This document shows, piece by piece, positions 55,930 through 64,000 of a DNA stretch of 64,000 nucleotides. The position numbers and the translations under genes are program-made. The notes under the pieces are model-generated. The model saw nothing but the letters and a program-made list of their open reading frames with translations. It ran no database searches and had not been told where the DNA came from. The number at the start of each line of letters is the position of its first letter. The stretch's first letter is position 1. Where the stretch lies: positions 310,001-374,000 of the forward strand of contig NZ_JALKBA010000002.1 of NCBI RefSeq assembly GCF_023015805.1, in the 5' to 3' direction. The stretch is from Cellulophaga sp. F20128 (GTDB lineage: Bacteria > Bacteroidota > Bacteroidia > Flavobacteriales > Flavobacteriaceae).

Positions 55930-56511
55930 ATGTCAAAAAAAATTTTAATCATCAATGGACATCCCGATGAGGAGAGTTTTAATTTTGGACTTTCTAAGGC
56001 GTATTGTAAAGCTGCTTTGGCTGCAGGTGCCGTCGTTAAAATTATTGAAATTAGAGCCCTTAGTTTTAATCCTAATTTACAATATGGGTATCGAAAGCGA
56101 ACGGAGTTAGAGCCAGATTTAATAGAAGCCCAAAAAAGTATTATGTGGGCTGAACATTTGGTTTGGATATACCCTGTTTGGTGGGGTTCTGTACCTGCCA
56201 TAATGAAAGGTTTTATTGATCGAGTTTTTTTACCCGGATTTGCATTTCAAAAAAAAGAAAATTCCGTTTGGTGGGATAAATATTTAGGCGGTAAAACGGC
56301 ACGGTTAATATGTACTTTAGACCAACCAGCTTGGTATTATAAATGGGTGTATGGAAGTCCAAGTCACAAAGCAATGAAAAAACTTACAATGCAATTTGTA
56401 GGTGTTAAAAAAGTGAAAATTACGTCTATTGGCCCCCTACGATTGTCAAAAGAATCCTATAGAGAAAAGTGGCTATCAAAGGTTGAAAACCTCGGAAGGT
56501 CCATGTTGTAA
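55930..56511 (+). CDS. NAD(P)H-dependent oxidoreductase, flavodoxin-like fold
   Basis: The 193-residue cytosolic flavoprotein of the NQO/KefF-type family has INGHPDEESFNFGLSKAY near the N terminus for flavin phosphate binding and WIYPVWWGSVPAIMKGFIDR. It probably reduces quinones or similar compounds with two electrons. It is cotranscribed with the epimerase gene (one-base gap). Confidence 0.9.
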   Translation: MSKKILIINGHPDEESFNFGLSKAYCKAALAAGAVVKIIEIRALSFNPNLQYGYRKRTELEPDLIEAQKSIMWAEHLVWIYPVWWGSVPAIMKGFIDRVFLPGFAFQKKENSVWWDKYLGGKTARLICTLDQPAWYYKWVYGSPSHKAMKKLTMQFVGVKKVKITSIGPLRLSKESYREKWLSKVENLGRSML

Positions 56512-56603
56512 TCTTTTGAAATATTGTTAAGATGACAAAAATCATAGTTTTTGCTTTCTAACATTCTTATATTTATGGTTGCTTACTAAGCAGTTACTTT
56601 AAT

Positions 56604-57809
56604 ATGCCTATAATTCGCTTTTATTTAGGAATGGTGCTTGCCGTACTGGCAATAGGATGCTCTAACTCTAAAAAGGAGAAGTATACAGCCATTGATGGTT
56701 TAAGTAGAGACAAAGACAATATAGCCTTGCTTCAAAAAGTGTCGGCATTGCCTCAAGATATTCTATCTCCAGAAAACAACCCTTTGTCAGAAGATAAAAT
56801 TGCCTTGGGTAAACTGTTGTTCTATGATCCCATTTTATCGGGCAATCAAGATGTAGCCTGTGTTACTTGTCATCACCCTAGTACTGGTTATGCAGAGTTT
56901 TTAGATCTTTCCATAGGTCCTAATGCACATGGCTTAGGGAGTAAGCGTAAGTTTAAAGTGCCAAATAATATTCCTTTTGTGAAACGCAATGCGCAAACCA
57001 TATTAAATGCTGCTTTTAACGGTATTAATATCTATAACAAATACGATCCGGAAAATGCATCCATGTTTTGGGATGAACGGGTTAGTAGTTTAGAAAGGCA
57101 AGCCTTGGAACCAATAAAGGCATTTGAAGAAATGCGAGGAAATGATTATGCGGAAGATGAAATCTTGGATGAAGTTATAAGTAGATTGAAAAAAATACCA
57201 GAATATAATTTGCTTTTTGAAACTGCTTTTAACGAAAAGAATGCCATTACAATAGATAATTTGGCCAAAGCCATAGCCGCTTTTGAGCGTACTTTAGTTA
57301 CAACCAATTCTAGATTTGACCAATACATGCGCGGGGACGAAGATGCAATTCATATTTCTGAAAAAGATGGTTTTGAGTTATTTAAGACCGTGGGGTGTAT
57401 GAACTGTCATAACGGTCCCATGTTTTCAGATTTTAAACCGCATGTTATTGGAGCACCAGCAAATGCCAAGTTAAAAGAAGAAGACAAGGGAATTAAAGAT
57501 AGTTTTGCATTTAGAACACCCACCTTGCGTAATTTGCGGTTTACTGCTCCCTATATGCACAATGGAAGCTTAACCACTCTGCGTAGAGTGTTAGAGTTTT
57601 ATGAGGATATATCCAATGGTAAAGTAAGGCATAAGTCTATTCCAAAGGATAGGTTTGACCCGTTGGTGCAAGAATTAGATTTGTCGGTAAAAGATATGTC
57701 ATTGATTATTTCATTTTTAAATACTCTTAATGACGAAAACTTTGATAAAGAAATTCCGAAATCTGTGCCCAGTGGTTTACCAGTGGGTGGTGAAATATTA
57801 ACGAAATAA
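56604..57809 (+). CDS. Di-haem cytochrome-c peroxidase/MauG-like lipoprotein
   Basis: The 401-residue protein has an SPII signal (MVLAVLAIGC). Two CxxCH haem sites lie at 86-90 (CVTCHH) and 265-269 (CMNCHN), with an N-terminal peroxidase domain rich in FYDPILSGNQD-type residues and the YMHNGSL segment. It reduces peroxide with electrons from c-type cytochromes in the periplasm. It ends 9 bases from the convergent MBL fusion gene. Confidence 0.93.
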   Translation: MPIIRFYLGMVLAVLAIGCSNSKKEKYTAIDGLSRDKDNIALLQKVSALPQDILSPENNPLSEDKIALGKLLFYDPILSGNQDVACVTCHHPSTGYAEFLDLSIGPNAHGLGSKRKFKVPNNIPFVKRNAQTILNAAFNGINIYNKYDPENASMFWDERVSSLERQALEPIKAFEEMRGNDYAEDEILDEVISRLKKIPEYNLLFETAFNEKNAITIDNLAKAIAAFERTLVTTNSRFDQYMRGDEDAIHISEKDGFELFKTVGCMNCHNGPMFSDFKPHVIGAPANAKLKEEDKGIKDSFAFRTPTLRNLRFTAPYMHNGSLTTLRRVLEFYEDISNGKVRHKSIPKDRFDPLVQELDLSVKDMSLIISFLNTLNDENFDKEIPKSVPSGLPVGGEILTK

Positions 57810-57818
57810 ATTAAAATT

Positions 57819-59855
57819 TTATTGATTTCTTCGGCTTAGTTCATTTTCCGTGATATACCCATCATTATTGGTGTCGCGTCTGTCAAAATTTTCTTTTAGG
57901 TTTCCTTTCGCTTCTTCCTTAGAAATTTTTTTGTCCTTATTGGCATCCATGCGTGCTACTATGTTGGCAAAATTAGGAGCCGCGTTTGCATTCTGATTTT
58001 CTCTAGGTCTTTGCTGATTGTTGGTTTGTTGTGTTCTTTCCCGGTTTCCGCCAATCTTAAAACTGTCACTTGGGGTGCCGTTAAAGCATCTGCCCGCTGA
58101 TGGAAAATCATCAGAAACAACATAATAATAGGTTCCCTTCGGAAACTCGGGAGTAACGCCCGTTCTTCCATTGCATTCATCCAAATCGCCGTAGTGCTCT
58201 TGATAAGCGTAATCCCGTACATATTTTCCAGTATAGACACCATCTGGCGCTGAAACCCCGTCGCCCGGCCGTTCCCCTTTTTTAAGGGAATAACTAGATT
58301 TTAACTCAATAACTTCACTCTTGGAGTTCATAGGATCTTTATAGCCCATTTTGTAATAGATGGGGAATCCGTCTGCGGCCCAACCCACAAGGTTCATTGT
58401 ATTTTTACTAAAATTAGAAACTAAGCCCGTTGGGGTTCCGTGGTAATGGTATTCTCCGTTAGGCTGTACATGCGCGTTGTTCCGGTCGTCCCCTAAATTT
58501 ACCTCATCACTTAGCGCTTCCAAGGTCCATTCGTAATTGGGTTGCTTGGTTTTAGTGTTTCTAAAATATTCATTGGCAGAGGGTTCAAATTTCACCCCAT
58601 TGATAGCTACTCCAAAAACATAATTAGGCTTTCCGCTATCTATTCCTAAATCATAAACAAAAGTCTTGTTTTGCGCTAATTCAGGGGTTAGATCTATCTC
58701 GTATAATTTGTCTTGTTCCGAAATGGTATTGGGGTTACCTCGTGTTGGAAATTGACCAACAGTGTGATTGGGTATGGCGTTCGATTTTATTATTCGAACA
58801 TCACGCCTCTCATTTTCAGAAATGGTTACTTCATTTTTAAAACCGTGTTCTACCAAGCTATCATTGGTAATGTGTGCAATGGATTCGTTATTGTGGGAAT
58901 GGGAAATACCATCATGGCTATGCGTTTCTTTTTCAACAGGAATAGTCATTAAATCTTTAGCAAAAAGTACCGTGCCCACATAGTTTTTTCGCAATGCCTT
59001 AGTAGTAGCTTCTTCGTCTACAGTAGTAAAGCTAAAATGTGTTAATACCAAATTTGTCACATTGGCTTCTTTTGCCATCCGTGAGCTTTCATCCAAAGTA
59101 ACATGGGCTCTTTCCTTTTTGCCGCCGTTTTTTCGGTTGGTAGTTCTGTTCGTATTTCCGTTCACGTTTTTGTTTCCGTTTCTATTTTTTCTCAGTTCAA
59201 TGGCACCGCCAGAGTCAATAAGTAAGTAATCGGCATTTTCTGCCAATTTTGGTAGATTTTCGGAATAAGATAAATCCCCTGAAATAACAATGGAACTTCC
59301 TCCAGCATCAAAGCGATAAGCGACCGTTGCAATAGTGTGGTTTACCGGTATACATGAAATTTCAATGTCACCAATGATAAAAGATTGGGCTCCATTTAAA
59401 TTTTTTACGGTAAAATTGGTTTGTACATCTGTTAGGGTTCTTGCACTTCGCGACAGTCGGTAATTAATATCTTCTTCGTAATTTTCTAAAATGCTTTTTA
59501 CTAAGTTTTCAGTTGGCTTTGGTCCTGCAACTATGAATTTATTTGCACCTAGAAGCGATTTGATAAAAATAGGAGTAAATTCTTCATTGTGGTCCAAATG
59601 GTGATGGGTAAAAAGAAGTCCATCGAGATCTTTAGTTTTGGTTTTTATCTTATCTAGATTGGCTTGAGAGCCATTGCCCATATCAACCAAAATCTTTGTG
59701 TTTTTATAAGAAACTAAAACAGAAGGCCCAGCGCGTTCAGTGTCGTATTTTGGTGATCCCGAACCGATAATTGTAGCACTTAAAGTCGCTGTGTTTTCTT
59801 GAGCATAGGAATGAAGACCAACACTAAAAATCAATAGGAATATATATTTTTGCAT
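57819..59855 (-). CDS. Secreted MBL-fold hydrolase fused to YHYH and EF-hand domains
   Basis: The 678-residue protein has a signal peptide and a metallo-beta-lactamase domain (about 25-300, with THHHLDHN, HTIATVAYRFDAGGSS and ISGDLSYSENLP). A His-rich linker follows (HSHDGISHSHNNESIAH), then a YHYH domain (about 400-600, NGEYHYHGTPTGLV, DGVYTGKYVRDYAYQ, YYYVVSDDFPSAGRCFNGTP). Two C-terminal EF-hands have loops DANKDKKISKEE and DTNNDGYITENE. The combination suggests a calcium- and zinc-binding extracellular enzyme. The substrate is unknown. Confidence 0.88.
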   Translation of the reverse strand: MQKYIFLLIFSVGLHSYAQENTATLSATIIGSGSPKYDTERAGPSVLVSYKNTKILVDMGNGSQANLDKIKTKTKDLDGLLFTHHHLDHNEEFTPIFIKSLLGANKFIVAGPKPTENLVKSILENYEEDINYRLSRSARTLTDVQTNFTVKNLNGAQSFIIGDIEISCIPVNHTIATVAYRFDAGGSSIVISGDLSYSENLPKLAENADYLLIDSGGAIELRKNRNGNKNVNGNTNRTTNRKNGGKKERAHVTLDESSRMAKEANVTNLVLTHFSFTTVDEEATTKALRKNYVGTVLFAKDLMTIPVEKETHSHDGISHSHNNESIAHITNDSLVEHGFKNEVTISENERRDVRIIKSNAIPNHTVGQFPTRGNPNTISEQDKLYEIDLTPELAQNKTFVYDLGIDSGKPNYVFGVAINGVKFEPSANEYFRNTKTKQPNYEWTLEALSDEVNLGDDRNNAHVQPNGEYHYHGTPTGLVSNFSKNTMNLVGWAADGFPIYYKMGYKDPMNSKSEVIELKSSYSLKKGERPGDGVSAPDGVYTGKYVRDYAYQEHYGDLDECNGRTGVTPEFPKGTYYYVVSDDFPSAGRCFNGTPSDSFKIGGNRERTQQTNNQQRPRENQNANAAPNFANIVARMDANKDKKISKEEAKGNLKENFDRRDTNNDGYITENELSRRNQ

Positions 59856-60003
59856 TACGGATTGTTTCAGTCTTGGACCATTCTTTTTTTAAAAGGTTTA
59901 AGAAAAAAATAAAAATAGTAGTAATGAAGTACTATTAGCGAGGTCCGTTTTTTAAGCAAACCATTAGCTAACTACAATAAATGCCCTTGTTTCGTTTTTA
60001 ATG

Positions 60004-60115
60004 ACGCACAACTTTTGGGATCATTTTAAATAGAATAAAGCTTGTAGTTTTTAAGCTTTGAATTCATATAGGCTTTAAGGTTTCGCAATGTAGCTTTTCT
60101 AAAGTCTATAACTTA
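60004..60115 (-). pseudogene. Decayed tail of a DUF1080 gene
   Basis: Read on the minus strand the sequence translates to IDFRKATLRNLKAYMNSKL, then KNYKLYSI, stop, NDPKSC. This matches the C terminus of the intact DUF1080 protein at 61173-62045 (IDFRKVEIRNLKG, MNPKAKNYKAYYIKNDPENC). One in-frame stop (AAA to TAA) and no upstream domain remain, so it is a fragment left by duplication or deletion. Confidence 0.75.
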
Positions 60116-60147
60116 TACAGATGTAGGAAATAGTAAAAGATGATAAA

Positions 60148-61008
60148 TTAAAAGGTGCCTACAATACCTAGTTGTCTACCGTTGAATTTTAGATTCCAAG
60201 TGATTTGTTTGTCCTTTTGTGGGTAATTATAGGTTTTAGAATTAAATAAGAATTTATCAATTCCATCCACCACAACAATACTTAAAGCGGCACCAAAAAC
60301 GATATCACTGGCCCAATGAGCACCATCAATTAATCTTGATATTGCAGGTGCGCTACCAATAGAGTAAATTCCAATTTTAGCCCAAGTGCTTTTGAATTGT
60401 TTAGCAACAGAGTGCGCAATTGTCATTCCTAAAACAGTATGTCCAGATGGAAATGAAAAATATTCTTCTTCACTGGCAAATAGTTTAAAAGTATAGGGGT
60501 CTTGGCCAGAATATGGACGAGCACGGCCAAATGCTGAGCGAGCTAAAATTTGTAAATAGCCAGCTGTTAGAGATGATGAAATTATTAGAACAGCCGTTTT
60601 TCGGACCTGTTCATTTTTAGTAAATAAACCAAAACCATATATGCCTGCATTCATCATAAGGTAATATTTTGGTTTGGCAAAATAATATCCAAAATCTTGA
60701 ATAGGTTGAGGGAAACTTGAATCATGTCCTCTAAAAAAGGTGCTGGTTTCGTTGTCAGCTACCGCTATAATTGCTGTACCTGCAACAATACTTCCTAATT
60801 TTGCGTAGTCCTTTCCTTTCCAGTGTAACGGCCTAGTGACGGAATGTTTTATACTGCGCCATGAGGCATTAGTGTCGTACTTTAAAATTTGCCAGGTTTT
60901 ACTGCTATCAGTAGGTTGGTTTCTTAGTTGTGCTGAAACATTAACAACAAAGAAAAATATAATTACAGGGCTTAACCGCATATTTAGCTTAATCTGTTTT
61001 GTGATCAT
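60148..61008 (-). CDS. PAP2-family membrane phosphatase
   Basis: The 286-residue protein has a signal-like N terminus and the three acid-phosphatase motifs of PAP2: ARSAFGRARPY, SFPSGHTVLG and SRLIDGAHWASDIVFG. It is probably a lipid or sugar phosphatase facing the periplasm. It lies between an intact DUF1080 gene and the DUF1080 fragment, all on the minus strand. Confidence 0.9.
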   Translation of the reverse strand: MITKQIKLNMRLSPVIIFFFVVNVSAQLRNQPTDSSKTWQILKYDTNASWRSIKHSVTRPLHWKGKDYAKLGSIVAGTAIIAVADNETSTFFRGHDSSFPQPIQDFGYYFAKPKYYLMMNAGIYGFGLFTKNEQVRKTAVLIISSSLTAGYLQILARSAFGRARPYSGQDPYTFKLFASEEEYFSFPSGHTVLGMTIAHSVAKQFKSTWAKIGIYSIGSAPAISRLIDGAHWASDIVFGAALSIVVVDGIDKFLFNSKTYNYPQKDKQITWNLKFNGRQLGIVGTF

Positions 61009-61172
61009 ATTAGAAAGTAGTTGCTCTTGAATGAAGGGACTATACTTTATAATAGTATTTTAAGGTGTAAAATTACATTTTTTAAGGGTTAGAATGCGAT
61101 CAATTTTAGCTAAGCTATCAATGTAATCTTTTTTAATTTCACTGAAGCAAACGCTGATATGGGCCTTTCTAC

Positions 61173-62045
61173 TTAAAAGATGCAGTTTTCGGGATCATTT
61201 TTAATATAATACGCCTTGTAGTTTTTTGCTTTTGGATTCATACAACCTTTAAGATTGCGAATTTCTACCTTTCTAAAATCTATAGGTTGTCCTTCGCTTT
61301 GCAAGGCAATAAAACCTTCTTTTAAAGGCGTGCCATCTATTTTTATTTTAGGATCGTAGCGATTGGCAACACCACCGCCAATTTGAGGCTTGGTGTAGCT
61401 TAAAACTTTTTCGCCATTGATAATATGTGTCACTAAGGAATCTCCTAAAACAATGGCTTCTGCACGCACCCATTGTTCGCCAAAATAGGTTTTTGAGGTT
61501 GATTCAATACAATGTCTAGGGTCAACTTTTCCATTGTAAACAACGTCGGTTCCTGGAGAACACATATTGCCTGTTGGCCGTGCTTTGCCTTCTTGTAACC
61601 CAGCCAAAAATTGCATTTCTACCGAAATTGGCCAGTCTTGTTCTTTCAGTACTGTTCTTGGATCTTGTGAATGAAACATTACGCCACTGTTTTTAATGGT
61701 ATAACCGGGTGCTCCAGGATGTAACTCTCCAACAAACCTATATTCTATAACCAGATGATAATAGGAATACGGCTCATTGTAGTATAAATGCCCATAACGT
61801 TCATTAAACGGTCCCTCGTAATTATCATAGCGTACCTTTATAATACTATCTTCTACCCTAAAAGTATCGGCATAATTATCCCCTGGTTCATAATGATGAA
61901 CCTTGGTGGTCCAATCCTTAAGGTCTTTTCCATTAAACATTGCATGCCATCCATTGTCTTCTATGGTTGTTTTTTTTACGGTAGCACATTGTAAAAAAAG
62001 GATAGACAGGAGTAGAAAAATTGCGGTATTAAAATAAGTTCTCAT
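61173..62045 (-). CDS. DUF1080 lipoprotein (3-keto-glycoside hydrolase-type)
   Basis: From the ATG at 62045 the 290-residue protein has an SPII signal (FLLLSILFLQC). The frame is open further to 62120, but those residues precede the signal. The body is a single DUF1080 jelly-roll (WHAMFNGKDLKDWTTK, GVMFHSQDPRTVLKEQDWP, MQFLAGLQEGKARPTGNMCSP). The family includes 3-keto-disaccharide hydrolases. A Cys pair near the C terminus (CMNPKAKNYKAYYIKNDPENC) is unusual and is preserved in the decayed copy at 60004. Confidence 0.88.
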   Translation of the reverse strand: MRTYFNTAIFLLLSILFLQCATVKKTTIEDNGWHAMFNGKDLKDWTTKVHHYEPGDNYADTFRVEDSIIKVRYDNYEGPFNERYGHLYYNEPYSYYHLVIEYRFVGELHPGAPGYTIKNSGVMFHSQDPRTVLKEQDWPISVEMQFLAGLQEGKARPTGNMCSPGTDVVYNGKVDPRHCIESTSKTYFGEQWVRAEAIVLGDSLVTHIINGEKVLSYTKPQIGGGVANRYDPKIKIDGTPLKEGFIALQSEGQPIDFRKVEIRNLKGCMNPKAKNYKAYYIKNDPENCIF

Positions 62046-62224
62046 TGTTTTTGGTTTAAAAAAAAATGAAGATAGTATTTTATTAAAAAACGATGCGATT
62101 CTAGGCGATAAATTCCACAAAAGGATTTGTTTTTGTATTTTAATTATAAAGAGTATTCAATGTAATATAAGTCTATTGGTTTATATTTGACTTCTTACGT
62201 TTAAAACCAAAAATAAACAGCCAA

Positions 62225-64000
62225 ATGAAAAAACTAATGCTAATTTTTCTTGCCACTATTTTAATTAGTTCTTGTGGGGCCATCGAAAAAAAAGAAGGAG
62301 ATTTTAAATTATTGCCATTGCCACAAGAGTATGCAATTAGTGGTATTAGTGATTTGCAATTTGAGGATGTTATCTTGGCTTATGCCAAGGAAGGGGATGA
62401 GCTTCCTTTTTTGGGGAATTTTTTCAACGATTTAAAACTTACACCAGACCAGGATAATGCTCAAATTACCTTTAGTATTGCGTCAGACTTAGATATAAAA
62501 GCAGAAGGTTATACATTAGAGATAAGCACGGTGCAAATTAACTTACAAGCAAAGGATAAGGCCGGACTTATGTATGGGTTCATGACCCTAGGGCAGTTAC
62601 TTCAAGATGCAAAAGAGCAAAATGCTTACTTGCCGGTATGCAGCATAAAAGATTACCCAGCCTTGGCGTATCGGGCAATTCATTTGGATGTAAAACACCA
62701 TTTAGAAAAAACATCGTATTACTATAGTTTACTAGATAAGTTGGCCAGTTATAAAGTAAATGCCATTATATTAGAAATAGAAGATAAAGTAAAGTATCAG
62801 CGGCAACCAATAGTGGGGTCGCCAGATGCATTAACCATTGAAGAATGGAAAGAAATTAGTGAATATGCCCATGCTCGAAATATCGAAATAAGCCCTTTGG
62901 TGCAAGGACTTGGTCATGCTTCGTTCGTTTTAAAACACGAAGAATATAAAGATTTAAGAGATGATCCTAATAGTGATTGGGCCTTTAATCCCTTAGATCC
63001 AAAAACATATGAGGTTCAGTATGATCTGTATTTGGATGCAATAGAAGCTATGCCTTATGGAAAGTACTTGCATATTGGAGGGGATGAGGTACATACCACT
63101 GGACGAAATAGTGGAAAATCACCCTTAGAATTACAGTTAGATTGGCTGGCCAAGGTGTGTCAATTTGCAGCAGAACAAGGGAAAACGCCAATCTTTTGGG
63201 ATGATATGCCATTAAAGCATGCTGGGGTATACAGCGCAATGTTTAATGGAAATTTAACTGCTGCAGAAGTCGATTCCATTTGGGCAAAGAACGAACACAA
63301 ATTAGTTGAGTTTTTAGACGTTTTTCCTAAGAATTGTATCTATATGAGGTGGAATTATAATATTCCACAGGCCTTAGGAAACAAAAAGGCAATGGAATGG
63401 TTTATGGAGCATGACTTGCAAGTGATGGGAGCAACGGCTGGGCAAACAAGATGGGTGCTTATGCCTCAAAATGAAAGTAATATTGAAAATATTAAGTCCT
63501 TTGCAAACAGCTCTATTTCAAGTGGTTTAAACGGTTTGTTGTTAACACTTTGGGATGATGACTCTCCTCATTTTGAGTTGTATATGCGCGGGATAATTGC
63601 TTTTTCAGAATTAACCTGGTCTGGAGATAAAAGAACAAATACAGCCTTGAAATCTGCCTACAGACAAAGAGAGTTTTCAAATACAGTAAGTGATAGCTCC
63701 TATGCTTTTATAGATGCATTAGAAACACCTGTAGCCCATTGGAAAAATATATTGTTAGAGAATAAAGTTTCTCGAAATATTTTAATGCGTGATAAAAGAT
63801 CTAAAGAAGAACTTGTCATCACATTGCCAACTAAAGAGGCGAAGGGAGCTTGGAGCAAAAAGTATGCAAAACGTATTGAACAAGCGCAAAACACTCTAGT
63901 TGCAACCAATGATGTTGCTAAAAAGATAGCATCAGTTAAATCACTTGCAACGCGTAACACCTATAACTTAGAAGTGTATGAGCAAGTGAATAAGTTAGTT
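62225..64000 (+). CDS. GH20 beta-N-acetylhexosaminidase-like lipoprotein, 3' end cut by window
   Basis: The frame is open from the ATG at 62225 to the window end (592 codons). It has an SPII signal ending LISSC, a GH20b-like N domain and a GH20 barrel with the catalytic Asp-Glu in YLHIGGDEVHTTG near residue 282. It differs clearly from the hexosaminidase at 43296. The C terminus is missing. Confidence 0.9.
   Translation, partial: MKKLMLIFLATILISSCGAIEKKEGDFKLLPLPQEYAISGISDLQFEDVILAYAKEGDELPFLGNFFNDLKLTPDQDNAQITFSIASDLDIKAEGYTLEISTVQINLQAKDKAGLMYGFMTLGQLLQDAKEQNAYLPVCSIKDYPALAYRAIHLDVKHHLEKTSYYYSLLDKLASYKVNAIILEIEDKVKYQRQPIVGSPDALTIEEWKEISEYAHARNIEISPLVQGLGHASFVLKHEEYKDLRDDPNSDWAFNPLDPKTYEVQYDLYLDAIEAMPYGKYLHIGGDEVHTTGRNSGKSPLELQLDWLAKVCQFAAEQGKTPIFWDDMPLKHAGVYSAMFNGNLTAAEVDSIWAKNEHKLVEFLDVFPKNCIYMRWNYNIPQALGNKKAMEWFMEHDLQVMGATAGQTRWVLMPQNESNIENIKSFANSSISSGLNGLLLTLWDDDSPHFELYMRGIIAFSELTWSGDKRTNTALKSAYRQREFSNTVSDSSYAFIDALETPVAHWKNILLENKVSRNILMRDKRSKEELVITLPTKEAKGAWSKKYAKRIEQAQNTLVATNDVAKKIASVKSLATRNTYNLEVYEQVNKLV

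Noticed and set aside
61066-61165. Minus-strand open frame of about 33 codons between DUF1080 and PAP2 genes, possible gene remnant
   Set aside because: No resemblance to a known protein; a frame of this length can arise by chance.

Overview
The window looks like a chromosomal segment of a marine-type member of the Flavobacteriaceae (Bacteroidota). The evidence is low GC, flavobacterial -7 boxes of the TAnnTTTG type, weak Shine-Dalgarno signals, many SPII lipoproteins, a TonB-dependent receptor with a FecR anti-sigma factor, DUF1080 and GH20 sugar enzymes, and a ribosomal cluster in the S10-spc-alpha order. I cannot name the genus from sequence alone.

Layout. 1-9130 is the distal ribosomal protein/transcription cluster, from rpsQ (cut at the window start) through secY, infA and rpoA to rplQ, closed by a strong terminator. 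9269-18769 is a core-metabolism run: a small secreted protein, carA, eno, gltA, two guanidino-group-modifying enzymes (a dimethylargininase/arginine deiminase-like protein and CtlX), argS and an M90 peptidase. 18774-22200 is a FecR/TonB-receptor pair on the minus strand. 22575-29598 is a plus-strand accessory module: a membrane-tethered LamG-SARP regulator, a Tat-exported Gfo/Idh/MocA oxidoreductase and a large secreted HEAT + double-DUF1080 protein. 29671-32067 holds an ECF sigma gene divergent from a repeat-built acidic lipoprotein gene. 32210-43088 is mostly housekeeping: ffh, a frameshifted S23-type four-helix-bundle gene, folD, sulfurtransferase, regulators, hydrolases, a HerA-like ATPase and queE. 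43296-64000 is rich in secreted enzymes: two GH20 hexosaminidases (the second cut by the window end), a metalloprotease lipoprotein, NamZ-type muramidase, di-haem peroxidase, an MBL-YHYH-EF-hand fusion, PAP2 phosphatase and DUF1080. Cysteine synthase and acetyltransferase genes are mixed in.

How the genes may work together. Three promoters in the window (before fecR at 22200, before the repeat lipoprotein at 30298 and before the metalloprotease at 46541) share GTAGGGT plus a T-run, followed by TTGTT at exactly the same spacing. This points to one ECF regulon, most simply that of the sigma factor at 29671-30183. That sigma gene is separated from the fecR-receptor pair by the opposite-strand sugar module, as if the module had been inserted into a classical sigma-FecR-receptor locus. 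Within the module, the oxidoreductase and DUF1080 protein fit an oxidative (3-keto) deglycosylation route outside the cytoplasm. The adjacent LamG-SARP protein could sense glycans in the periplasm and act on DNA from the membrane.

Other notable items are inverted heptamer-repeat arrays flanking the frameshifted four-helix-bundle gene, a related inverted repeat between rpsM and rpsK, a decayed DUF1080 tail at about 60004-60115, and a duplicated start-region sequence in front of two unknown genes. I saw no tRNA, rRNA, CRISPR array, insertion sequence or prophage.
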